A stretch of 64,000 bases of DNA from Opeltia flavorubescens. Its lineage: Eukaryota > Ascomycota > Lecanoromycetes > Teloschistales > Teloschistaceae. Numbering within the stretch: position 1 is the first letter of the stretch; every line of letters starts with the position of its first letter. The position numbers and the translations under genes are program-made. The stretch covers positions 1,428,583 to 1,492,582 of the forward strand of contig KE546971.1 of assembly GCA_000442125.1 (NCBI GenBank), read 5' to 3'. The notes below the pieces were generated by a model. The model made no database searches. It was not told the origin of the DNA and saw only the letters and a list, made by a program, of their open reading frames with translations. This document shows positions 1 to 10,618 of this stretch, piece after piece.

Positions 1-171
1 GAAAGCATTAAGAAACGCTTCCGGACGTTCATAGAGACGAGCATGCCGGTTGTGGATTACTTCGAGAAGGAAGGGAAGGTGGTCAAGATTAAAGCGACGA
101 AGGGGCCCGAGGAGATATACGAGGAGGTGAAGAAGAGAATGGGTGATAGGGGGTTTGAGATGGTGAAATAA
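1..171 (+). CDS. URA6: UMP/CMP kinase, 3' end (partial)
   Basis: The last 56 codons of a nucleoside monophosphate kinase, open from the first base of the window and ending in TAA. The visible residues (FIETSMPVVDYFEKEGKVVK, followed by a helix-rich tail) match my memory of the C-terminal lid-to-end segment of fungal URA6-type uridylate kinases, which phosphorylate UMP and CMP with ATP in pyrimidine nucleotide synthesis. The P-loop and NMP-binding site lie outside the window, so catalysis cannot be judged here. It converges on the phosphatase gene to its right, with about 195 bp between stop codons. Adenylate kinase is the main alternative, but the tail fits URA6 better. Confidence 0.82.
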   Translation, partial: ESIKKRFRTFIETSMPVVDYFEKEGKVVKIKATKGPEEIYEEVKKRMGDRGFEMVK

Positions 172-365
172 GTTGATGAATTCGACACTCCACACATTTT
201 CCTACGTTGAAATCGAATATCGTAATCCATGCGATTCCTGATTCATGAATGGGACTGCTAGCTTGCTCCATACATTCCGTCGCTATAAACGAGTATCATG
301 CCTGAATCATAACCATCCAAATGATTGGCCGTTCAAAAGAGTTTACATCATCTGACCCCCCTCCT

Positions 366-3300
366 TCACCTTCCAAACTCCAAGCTCGGGATAATAACGG
401 GCCCATACTTATTCACCCCTCCAAAGCCCCCGGCCGCATCCCCTTGCACGATGAAATCAACCGCCAAACTTAACTTCCCCGTTCCCCTGCTCATATCTGT
501 CCTCCCATACGTCCCCTGCACGACCTCCGGATCATACGCCACAACAGCCACGTAATTCCTCCTCCCCATCAACTTCTTCATCTCCCTCACCCTTCCATCC
601 GGCTCCGCCTGGAAGATCTCCATCATATCCTCCTTCGTGTCGCTCGGCGAATTGGTACTGCGGTGGCCATTGGCGGGGACATACAGCGGTTTGTGATTAT
701 GGAGAAGCTTAAGGACGTAGGACGCGGGCGGTGTGTTGACGACAGAGGCGGAGATGATTTGGTACATTGTTTTGTGGTCTGAGGGTTTTGCGGGGTCGTG
801 GACGAGGCCGGCGCCGCAGCAGTCGACGGCGCCAGAGAGGAAGGTCATGCGCAGGGATTTCTGATGCGCGATACCTTGGAGGGTGCGGATTAGGTAGGTG
901 CGTTCGAGGTCCTGGGAAGCATACGAGTCAGATCCCATTATGCTTGATTAGGATATTTGAGGAAGGTTGGATGATAATACCTTTGATTCATGAGTCCATT
1001 GATCACGGAGCTCGTCAAGGACGTCGATGTCTCCAAACGGACTCAAGATTCCGCCCATTAACCCGGATTTGCCAACTGCCTTTTTGACAGAGTCAAACCC
1101 AGATCCTACAACCCCCTTGGCGCCAACCACCCCAGCGACTGAGCTTGTGACTTTCCCAAGGAGATTGTATGTGCCGGTCACTGCTTTCTTACCGGTTGCA
1201 ACGGTATGAGCAATCTGCTCCGCTGCTTCCAGTCGAGGATAAATGACCGGCACTGAGATCATCCAGATGCAGTGTTGTACACTGGGCGGCAAAAGCGCTA
1301 CCTTCGGAAAGAGTCCCTGATACGTAGGTCCAGCCATTACCTGGTGCTGATTCCTCTCTGATCGGCAATCCGGTCCAACGACTACCACGGCCGGACCCAA
1401 ATATTTCACAAAATGCCATCCGGTGCCGGTGATGGTGAAGATATCGGTATCTACACTAACATTCCGAAGTATCTCGAGAGTGGTGTGATGTTGAAAGAGT
1501 AAATACATATCGATGCCAATCCGGCCAATATTCTTAAACATATTTGAAAATTGCATATATTCTGGGTATGATCCAAAGCCGTCAAAGCTGCGTATTTGAG
1601 TCAGTATCGATACCAGGAAATTGCGCGGGAATGCCCTCGGCACTCACATATCGTGATCGTCTAATTGCAAAACATGCGGTATCTGTGCAAACGCTTCGCG
1701 AAGATATGGTTGGTCGAAATGGCTCGAGTAATAATGGAAATATGCGTGCGAAACGTCTTCTTCGTGTTTTGCAGTCCATTGAGCGTTCTTACGGTTCTCC
1801 TTCCCGCTCATCCCGAGCCATTGCTTGAGAAGAGGGATCTCTTTCCATATCCTGTCAGCATAGATCTGATCACCCAGTCCCAACTGAACGTGAAAGCCGC
1901 CGAATTCGACATGCTTTTGCATAATGTCCTTCCACATGTAGCCAATACCGCCAAGTTTCGAACGCTCGTTGGCATTGACATTGAGTGAAAAATCATTTCC
2001 AGATGTAGCAATGAACCGCCAATTTGTCTCATGACGTCCGGCAACAAGGAACTCATATCGTGTGCAACCAAGATGAGACGTAATTGCATATGTCCATTTT
2101 GCCCCGGCATCTTCTTCCATTTGTAAATCCACATCATATCGGTAGAAGGTCCATCTTTGATGAACGGATATTGGATTAGCTTTCAGCTGTCGTGGATTTG
2201 GTGATAGATCGACGCTCTGGTGTATGTGAATAGTAGGTGGTTGAGGAGCATCGGTTACCAGTAAAATCGAGCCTAGCCATATCCCCCTTTCAAGGTCCAT
2301 GTTTGTGTATCGGAGGTAGGGACCAAAATAGACACCATTTGTAGGGGCCACCTTGTACATATCAACACCAGCAGCAGGTGGAGGCCCAGAGAAGCCGGCT
2401 ACAGTGGGCGTTGTAGATTGCATACTCATTATACTCTCCGGGTATCCAGGAGTCGAAGGCTGAAATGCTGGAGATGCTAGCGGCTTACTAAAAGCGCTGA
2501 GCCCTGGTGATGCCAATGGATGACCTCCATAAGTGCTCGCAGTGGGGGAGAGAGGCTCGTTCAAATTCAAGGGCGTAGGACCTTTAGGAAATTCCCATTG
2601 CGTAGATTGAGTGGGTAGATGAATGTAATAGTATTGGCCAGAATTTTGATCAAGATGAGCAATCCAGCCTTCTGGAAGTGGAGGCGGTGAAGCAGGTCCT
2701 GGACCTGCCGGAGCCGGGGATGATGTCTTCGCATACTGTTGCGTCGGCCCTTGAGAAGTATTCTGGCTAGGCTGAAGGTGCGAGGGATCATTAGGCTGTC
2801 TATCATCATTCGCAAAGGCAGGATGGCCTTGATTCGCAGCATTCGAAGTTGCCACAACTGCTGGAGTGCTCATTCCGGCCGACGTACTATGACTCTGCTT
2901 TTCGTTCGGGTAACCCTGAGCGGTGGTCGTTGCAGGACCAGAAGGTGTGTATGCGGGCGGAGGAGAAGCTGAGACATGCATCCGCTGGAAGTCATGTTCT
3001 AACGCATTCGGCGCGGAGCCTCGTCCAGCTTGGACTGGTGGTGAGCCGATCCGGCCCTGAGGAGTGGGGGCATGAACGACAGGCGGTGGTGAAGTTGCTT
3101 GACTTGGACCTTGGTAAACGGTGGGAGGCCCATGTGGTTGGGTGCCTGGTTGCTCCGTGGGCGTCCATGGTCTCCGGGGAGGTTCCTGTTGCTGTTGCGC
3201 CCCCGGGGTTGGTCTTCGCGCCTGTTGAGCACTGTACTGTTGAGCTCTCTGGGCAGCTGCTGCGTTCTGTGCTTGTAGACTCGTAAGAGTCGATGTTCCG

Positions 3301-4115
3301 GCAATTCCTGCTGCTGCATATCGTGCTTCAATGCCTCCTCCAGGCTGCTCGCCCGGTGCGATGATTGGACTCTCGGGCGGAGGAGGCGAGCCTCTCTGCG
3401 CTCGAGTGGTCGAGGTTGAAGCTGTAGAGCTTATCCGGTTCACTGAGCCTGGATTCGGAACGCGCAATTCACTTACCGGTATTGGCGCCGCCGAGGAATT
3501 ATCGCCTGGTGGAGGCCAATACTGCTGATAATACTCTGGGTACGGATTGTTTTCTGCTGAGGGTTTCCCTGGTTCCGCTCCACTTGCCCCATCTCTTTGA
3601 GGCAGGCGTTGAAAAAGGCCCTCTTTGTCAGGTGCTTCAGGGCCTGGAGAATCCGGCAGAGGTTTAGGAATATTCCCCCTTCGCTCAGCTAATCTCGAAG
3701 TCGGCTGTGGATACTGTCCGTCTCGCCCTTCTCGAGGACGGAGCGCTGCAGGATATTCGCTCCTGCCTTGATTATTTAGATCTACTGGCGCTGTCGACGG
3801 AGGAGGTGATGATAATGTAGGAGCTGGTGATGGCCGACTTTGACCTATGGTATTTGTGTGATCTGAGAAGCCGACTTGGGGAGCTCGGCCATTGATAGGG
3901 CGCTGTGTTCGATCGCGGTCGTCTGGGTAGGGTAAAGGAGCTGGAGAACTTGATGCGCCAGGTGGTAGGGGAAAGGCTGGTGGTTGTGCTAGCTCTGGTG
4001 AATGTGAATCTCGTTTGTTGATTCGCAACGGCTGGACCGTTGGTGAGTCTGCATTAAACGGTCGTTGAAGAAACAGCTCTTCCTCTGGCTTGCCATGACG
4101 CATGCCCGAGCTCAT
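366..4115 (-). CDS. WW-domain protein with PhoD-like phosphatase domain
   Basis: Three exons (4115-1648, 1587-981, 911-366) give about 1206 residues. Residues 1-470 are proline-, serine- and glutamine-rich and probably disordered. A WW domain lies near 475-512 (LPEGWIAHL, then a second W in TQWEFP). From about 590 onward is a PhoD-like metallophosphatase fold, with GLGDQIYADRIW, QLDDHDIFDGFGSYPE across the first exon junction, and FQHHTT. The junction restores the family motif DDHDIFDG, which supports the 60 bp intron; the second intron (69 bp) rejoins WTHESK to DLERT. The start is the first ATG in the frame (MSSGMRHG); codons upstream are non-ATG. Known relatives are fungal proteins of unknown substrate. 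The WW domain suggests recruitment by a PPxY-type partner, which is inference. Confidence 0.88.
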
Positions 4116-4646
4116 CTTGCACCACGACCGCAATAATGGCCAAGCGATCTTCGAAATTGATCTGATCAGTAGCTAGGTATTTATAGATTCACCCCGAGGT
4201 CTGACGTTGAAGGTCGACGGTCTGCGGCCTCTCCGTCGTGCAGAAGATAGTGCAGCGAATCAGAATGGCTAGGACTCTAATGTTATTTGATGGAGGATCA
4301 GTGTAGGAAAGTGTGGCAATCTACTTGGGTCCAATACATATTCATTCATCACGAGGCTGGCAGAAGCACCTACAGGCTGCACTTGGCGTTGTAACCGCTG
4401 GGGTGGGTAACTATACCTATCCTTCAATTCATGTTGTAAGCGCCCAACCGCTTGGGAACCAATCAAAGATGTGTTGCACTCCATACCGAATAAAAAGTCA
4501 GTCCGCCGGCCAGCAAGACCCGTGACTTGAAAAGTCAGACTAGTCTAGACACAATATCCTGACTTGCGTAGACTCGACGCCTTTCATAATGAACGATATG
4601 GTGAAATACGTTCCCAGCCTCGTCTTCCCTTGTCACTCTACCGTTG
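4116..4646. promoter_or_regulatory. Intergenic, upstream of the WW-PhoD gene
   Basis: About 530 bp between the start of the WW-PhoD gene and the stop of the DUF3074 gene, both on the minus strand. It should hold the promoter of the former and the 3' UTR of the latter. I see no convincing coding frame or RNA gene. Confidence 0.4.
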
Positions 4647-5902
4647 TTATGAATCCTTAGTATCTGTCAGTATCATCCACTCGCTTCCTATAAATCGCCA
4701 GCGGTCAGTCTCTGGATGCAACAAGGATGAAGTTGAGGCTATGGCCCACGTACTGCTTTTTGCCCGATGCTCTTGGATCCATTTCACAACGAACCCGACA
4801 TCTTTGGCAACTGCCCCAGGTATACCCATTTTTTGGGCCCACATGGGAAGCCAACCTTTGGCATCACTTGCAGTTGCCATAGTCCATTCAGTTTCGTTGT
4901 TCGCTGTGAGCACGCAGCGTTCTATGCTTGTGTAAACTCTGCGTCTGTGAATCAGCTAGAACATCTTTGAAAATGAACGCTCAGAAATGGCGAACCCGAG
5001 GACTGGCTTCTTGCGCTTCAAAGCACTGTCTCCTTCCTTCAGGTTGCGGCCATTGCTGTAGAATGCTTCCTCAAGTGGTTTGATATCAACGGGTATCTGG
5101 ACGACAATGAAGTCCTGGGGTCCAGTTTTGGCTGTGATAACGAGGACTGAGAACACCCGGGTCGATAATGGGAAAGGAAGTTTATGACACATCTCGAAGA
5201 CTTTGAAACATTAATTGATCGTTGAATTACATCCTCATCGTGAATTTACGTACGGTTCATCGTGATCTGTTTGTAGTTGGCAAAACTCGACTCTTCTTCG
5301 GTGGAATCATCCTCAATCGCCCAGTCGAGGACTCTATAGGTATCAAATACGTCTGGCGTATATTCGCCCTCGTGTTCGGAATGGCTGACACGGAGACTGT
5401 AGTCGAATTCCGAAAACTTTGCTGTACCTTTGTCTTGACGATTTTCATGACGGCTCTTTCTCGCAAACCAAGCCTCCTCCATTCTATCGAGTTGGTCAGG
5501 TGTATCACGGGGGATCTTCGAATCGAGCCAGGCGATATCCGCAAGCTCGGAGCCAGTGATTTCGCGCCTGAGAATCTGAACTTTGGCTTCCGCTGGGGCA
5601 GAAGATTTCTCAGAGGTAGATCTAAATGTAGCGGGTAAAGTGGAATCCATGAATTTGACAGCTTCATCGAGGATGGCCTTGACAAAGACTGATCCATTTG
5701 GTCGACCACTGACATCGATAGTGCTTGGCTCAGACTCATTGACGGCCTGCGTAGTCTTTTGAGGAGTTTCTGGTTCATTGGTTTCGTCCCTGCTTACTCG
5801 TCTTGGTCGTTTTGGAGTGACGGAAACGTCCAGAGCCGGATGAGATGGTAATGTATCGAGATCGAGAGGAGCAAGCCGTACGAGATTCCCCAATTTAGCC
5901 AT
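4647..5902 (-). CDS. DUF3074 (START-like) domain protein
   Basis: Exons 5902-5254, 5200-4996 and 4938-4647 give 381 residues. The protein matches the DUF3074 family of fungal START/Bet v1-like lipid-binding folds: a motif NGSVFVKAI near residue 85, then LFEMCHKLPFPLSTRVF, IKPLEEAFYSNGRNLKEG and ETEWTMATASDAKGWLPMW. The second intron (57 bp, donor GTTCGC) uses the acceptor that yields VLGVYTSIE, as I recall for the family. The start ATG gives MAKLGNLV. Near the 3' end, 4688-4753 looks like a 66 bp stop-free intron (GTACGT donor, CTGAC branch, ATAG acceptor); splicing it would shorten the protein to 359 residues without changing frame. Ligand and role are unknown. Confidence 0.8.
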
Positions 5903-6724
5903 TTTTAAGTCGTAATGCCGCTCAAGGCCGCCACAAGGTTTTACGTCTTTGAAAACAGTCTGCTTAAATGAAAAAATGGAAAAGCTGTAGAAATGCAGGA
6001 TGGATGAATGCAATTAATTCAGGTTATCCCAAGTATTTGTGATAAGCTACTGTTGAACCAAGCAAGGATTTTTGAGATACTAAGGAAGAAGAAGCAAAAT
6101 CATGTTCTAGTGTATTGACGTGTTACATTTTGAGGTAGTCGCGAACACTCGTAATTGAATTGCCACTTCCTGCATTGTTTGGTATCAAGTAGAAAAGTGT
6201 ACTAGTGTACGATTAGGAGACGTGCTTATAGCTAAATAGTATATGCAAACGGAACCTGGTCAATAGACATACTCAAGAGTACGCTGAACAGTTCTAGCAG
6301 AATAAATGTGACCGGCAAGCAATGCTTGATCAAATCACTGGCTCGGAGCGTCTTCCATGTCGGAAGGAGAATCTAAGATGACAACCACAATAGGTCATGC
6401 GGTGACCTATGATTTTTTATTACGACTCTCAAGTTGTGAAGAACTAGGCTCTAGGATATTATTGATACGTAGAGAGTATCCACCCATCTGATTGGATTTC
6501 AACCGTCCAGACGCCTTTGCTCAAGTAATCGAGGACCCGGATCTTCTGATGAAGGGATTCATATCGGCGTTGAGCGACATAAGCCTCTATTCCGAGCGGA
6601 ATCTCGAAACAATGATCACCAATTCCTTGCAGAAAAAGCAGTCGCTGATATCTTGGGTTTGTAAGAGATCCGATTTCTGAAAGTTGCAATATGTACAAAG
6701 GAGCAACGTGATCAGCTCAATCCC
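5903..6724. other. Intergenic, AT-leaning
   Basis: About 820 bp upstream of the DUF3074 gene and downstream of the mS41 gene. It is fairly AT-rich. The short frames in it do not look like proteins. It presumably holds the DUF3074 promoter and the mS41 3' UTR. Confidence 0.4.
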
Positions 6725-7429
6725 TTAAGCTCGATTTTTTCGCATTTCTTCCAGTTTCCGCTTCCTCCGCACTTGTACTTTCCTTCTCTCTCCTCCATCG
6801 ACCTTTTGTCCCCTTCTTTGTTCCCACATGCCTTCTTGTACTTTGATTACAGCAACGCTGCCACTTGTCCCCTTCATCGGCTCTGCGAATGGACCCGCGA
6901 TAGTCTGCGCTCCTAATACCTTGAGTCCGCTGACTGGCTTCAGTTGTCGTAGCCGTGATTCGCTGACGGGTACGTCTGGAGGTACATTGACTATGACCTT
7001 TCTCACCGCATTTGGGCCTGCGGCTACCCCTGCTGACAGCTCTTGTGGTATCTCAACTACCCGAACATGTGCAACGGAATCTTTCACATCTGTCAAGTCC
7101 CCTCCAATGCCGTGAAGCCCTTTCCTGAATCTCTCCCTCCACCAGAGGAGATAGCGCCTTGTTCTTGCGGGTTCGACACCTAATTTCCGAAGCTGCACTG
7201 ATGTCAAAGAAAACAAAGATTCCCACGTAGGTATTTTGGCAGCATGCTGTGAAAGATTCCGGCCGATAAGTGAGAGGAAGGTTTTCGAGTCAGGGACGAA
7301 AGGAGTGGGAGGGGGGATTTGGTTTGTAGAAAGGAGCCGATAGTGTTCGTGTGTAGCAAGTCGAGGTTTGGCAAGGATTGGAAAGCTCGGAGGTTTTAGG
7401 CTTCGCAGCCGTACTGTAGTCAGCTTCAT
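6725..7429 (-). CDS. FYV4: Small ribosomal subunit protein mS41, mitochondrial (IGR motif)
   Basis: Single exon, 234 residues. Around residues 47-100 lies the IGR motif domain that defines the Fyv4/mS41 family: FLSLIGRNLSQHAAKI, SLTSVQLRKLGVEPARTRRY, LLWWRERFRKG. In yeast this protein is part of the mitochondrial small ribosomal subunit. The basic N-terminus (MKLTTVRLRSLKPP, about 30 residues rich in R and K with no acid until later) fits a mitochondrial targeting sequence. The ATG chosen is the first in frame; an upstream TTG is not used. The C-terminal part is long and ends in a strongly basic tail, so the protein is larger than I remember for yeast Fyv4. It is divergent from KIN28, with 329 bp between starts. 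Confidence 0.85.
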   Translation of the reverse strand: MKLTTVRLRSLKPPSFPILAKPRLATHEHYRLLSTNQIPPPTPFVPDSKTFLSLIGRNLSQHAAKIPTWESLFSLTSVQLRKLGVEPARTRRYLLWWRERFRKGLHGIGGDLTDVKDSVAHVRVVEIPQELSAGVAAGPNAVRKVIVNVPPDVPVSESRLRQLKPVSGLKVLGAQTIAGPFAEPMKGTSGSVAVIKVQEGMWEQRRGQKVDGGERRKVQVRRKRKLEEMRKNRA

Positions 7430-7758
7430 TGTATCTTTAAGCAAGAAACTTAGTAAAAAGGTCTGTTGAGGTCGGGAGATACTTTGGAAGGCCGATGACT
7501 AATCATGATTGATGGCCATTGGCCGGCCCTGGCCAACCGCCAAAAATTCCATACTCGAACGTGGCCGTGTACGAGTGAGTAATTGTTGCACAGTCTTGTC
7601 AAAATGGCGACATATCATTAAGTCTAGAGTAATATGTACAATCAACAACTCTGTCTTGGGAGGACCGGTAAATAGACTAGGTGGTGGCCTCTCAGGAGAC
7701 GGCTTCTATGTCAAACAATACGCCAGACATTGGCTGTCATTAAACAGTCACCTATAAG
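7430..7758. promoter_or_regulatory. Divergent promoter, mS41 / KIN28
   Basis: The 329 bp between the two start codons must serve both genes. An ATTGG (inverted CCAAT box) lies at 7518-7522, inside a GC-rich GGCCGGCC-type patch. No TATA box is obvious. Confidence 0.45.
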
Positions 7759-9027
7759 ATGACGCTCTCGCCTGTTGTTACTGCTAACAGGACCGAAGAT
7801 GCTAAAATTACAGCACCCAAGGTCAAAGCTTTAGCTGTCCGAACCAATTCTGTCACTAAAGACTCTGATGGTGTCCAGCCAGCCTCTCAGGGAAGGGGAT
7901 CAGAATTAGCTGAGCAGTTGAATGAGGAGACGAAACAGAAATATGCCAAAGGTACGTTGGCTCTGACAGATCGGTTGTTCCATGGCTTTTAATTACAATC
8001 AGACAAAAAGCTCGGAGAGGGAACTTATGCTATCGTCTATCTTGGTCACCTGAAGGCAGATCCAGAGCATCTTGTTGCAATAAAAAAAATCAAAGTGAAC
8101 ACGACCGAATGGCGAGATGGCCTGACTATGGATGCCATACGGGAAGTCAAGTACTTGCAGGAACTTTCTCATCCCAACATCATTGCTCTGCATTCTGTAT
8201 TCTCGTCCAAGAACCAAAACCTCAATCTGGTCTTGGAGTATCTACCGCTCGGCGATCTCGAGATGCTAATCAAGGACGTCGATGGCATTCGATATGGAAC
8301 GGCTGAAGTAAAAGCCTGGATGGGAATGTTGGGACGGGCGGTATGGTTCTGTCATGAGAACTTTGTCCTCCATCGGGACATCAAGCCTAACAATCTACTC
8401 ATTGCTGCAGATGGGGAGGTCAAGCTTGCCGATTTTGGTCTTGCACGATCGTTCTCAGACCCTTACCGTGTTATGACCCATCAAGTCATCACGAGATGGT
8501 ATCGACCTCCAGAGCTGCTTTTGGGCGCTCGGCATTACGCAGGAACAGTGGACGTCTGGTCAATGGGTACCGTTTTCGCTGAATTAATACTGCGAAGACC
8601 CTTTCTTGCCGGACAGTCGGATCTTGAACAGCTGAACCTAATTTGTCAATGGGTGGGGACACCAACAGAAGACAATTGGCCTGGTGTTTCCAAACTCGGA
8701 GACTACCTTGGATTTGATAAGATGCCTGTCCAACCTGTCCGGGGAAGAGACTTCTTCCTCTCCACCTTTGGCACGGCAGGCCCCGTTGGTGTTGATTTGC
8801 TCATGTCGATGTTGGCGCTAGATCCTCGTAAGCGAAGCACATCTCGACAAGTCTTGGAGCACAATTGGTGGACGAGTGATCCTCAGCCCACGGCGAAAGA
8901 AGATCTGCCGAAAAAGGGCGGAGGACCCAAGAAGATGGGGGACGATCTAAAGCGCAAAGGAGGGGAAGAACCAATCATCAGAGGTGAGAAGATCGCCAGG
9001 AAACTTGACTTCTCGTCAAAGCACTGA
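7759..9027 (+). CDS. KIN28: Cyclin-dependent kinase of the CDK7/Kin28 type (TFIIH kinase)
   Basis: Two exons (7759-7951, 8003-9027; 51 bp intron) give 405 residues. After a hydrophilic 60-residue N-terminal extension comes a full kinase domain: Gly loop LGEGTYAIVYLG at about 68-79, ATP-binding lysine in VAIKK (K92), the helix LTMDAIREVKYLQ in place of PSTAIRE, catalytic HRDIKPNN near 188, DFG, and an activation segment VMTHQVITRWYRPPE with the phosphorylatable threonine. CDK7/Kin28 phosphorylates the RNA polymerase II tail at Ser5 within TFIIH and, in animals, activates other CDKs. The order LQELSHPNII and LGTPTE-like motif (VGTPTEDNWPG) also fit CDK7. The tail is lysine-rich. The P+1 loop reads YRPPE rather than YRAPE. 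Confidence 0.9.
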
Positions 9028-10618
9028 GCAGATGCAAAAGCCATATAGTCGGCGTATGCAATTCGCGGCGTTGCACTATAATGCTTGATGGCTGCCTTCA
9101 AGAACATCCAACCTCGAACCTAATACCCAGATGGCTTAACCTACGTGAAGGTGGTAAATGGCTTCTGTCACTACATGACCGATGCTCACGAACTTCGTTT
9201 GATAAAAGACAAGAGCCGGCATGGCTCTCGCCCTCTTTCTGAAGTTACACGTTGAATGGGAAGATTAGGGATCAATGCAGGGTGGTTGGGCTTGCAGCTC
9301 GCTGCATTTCCTGTGGGACCACGATATGCCAAACCTGCATTTCAGCCCGAAGTACCGTCCTCGCCTTGAGATTGATTAGTTGCATTGTCGTGCGTGCTAT
9401 CGCGACGAGATTATGACTTTGTTGTGGCGTGCAGCATAGAATACTCCCACTCGGAAATTATTGACGATGGGAAAGGAATAGTGGGTGACGGATGATGTGA
9501 GTGGTAATTACCAATTAAGGATCTCATAATCTCCTCGTCCCACCAACGAACGTTGACGTTACTTCCGGTTGGTCAATGACAATAGACGCCCCTGCGGACA
9601 ATAAATTAGGTTGATTTGGAGCTTTAACCATTCGTAGTATGAAGTAGAACGTTTCACCATGATAGGCCCCGTTCTGTGGGGCATGCCGCTAGTTCTGATA
9701 TCCATCGTGATTGCCCATGGTTAGGAGACTTGGGAGACACGGTTATGGAGCGGAAGAGGTGGAATTGACAGAAACATAAGAATAAATCTTGAAACAGAAG
9801 AGACAGAGCAAAATGGGTTACGTCTCTGTATCATCGTCGACATCTTTACCTTGTGACGATTCCGTTATACCCCCGCACTGCATCGCAGACTAGAGATAGG
9901 AGGCCGCTTGTCAAATGAACCATTGAAGCTATTTCAGTCCGATAGAACATTTGACACACCCTGTCCTCAGACCCTCGTGCGATCCGGGTCAGCAGAGTTG
10001 TTCACTCATCATACTATTGTACGACTTGAATTCGCCCTTGAATTGCCTCATTCTTTCTTCAAAAAGGCTTGTGGTCTGGTATAAATTGATGCCTCGGTTC
10101 TGACAAGTGAGCAGTACACGTCTTTGCGCAACCCGCCCTCACCACACAAACTCTCGTCCTTTATGCGATGCCACTCATCATTGCAGTAGAGCAATTCGCT
10201 TTGGCTTCTGGATGCTCGCCCTGAATTCTTATGCAGTAACAGGCAGCGCATCAACCAATCCTGCATTACCGAGGTGCATGCATGAGCCAGACCTGAGGTA
10301 TTGGATCTGTTCCGCCCATTCCAACCATCACACCGCAGCGATCGACGTATCTCCGCATATATCCTGCATCAGGAAATAAACTTCTCGAAGTCAACATAAC
10401 ACACACTTATCCGCTTACCTGCGAAATTGCTACCTAAACCGCTATTCAATTTGCTCCTTTCCCGCAACCACTACGAAGGGTGGGGCTTTTAGTGGTAATA
10501 ACACTTTTCGCGAAAGGACTCTTCTCTGCAAATGTCTTGAAGAAGTTGGGGATGAATATCAGCTTGTAAGCGGTCAAACCTCCCGCCCGGCCTGGGCTCC
10601 GCCGTTAAGCCAAAGTCA
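9028..10618. other. Intergenic, 1.6 kb
   Basis: Holds the KIN28 3' UTR and the promoter and leader of the kinesin gene. A short perfect inverted repeat (AGAGCC, 5-base loop, GGCTCT) sits at 9212-9228 and could be part of a 3' end. I found no protein-like frame or tRNA. Confidence 0.4.

Noticed and set aside
9212-9228. Perfect 6 bp inverted repeat as a terminator or tRNA stem
   Set aside because: Too short to stand out from chance in 64 kb, and no tRNA arms surround it.
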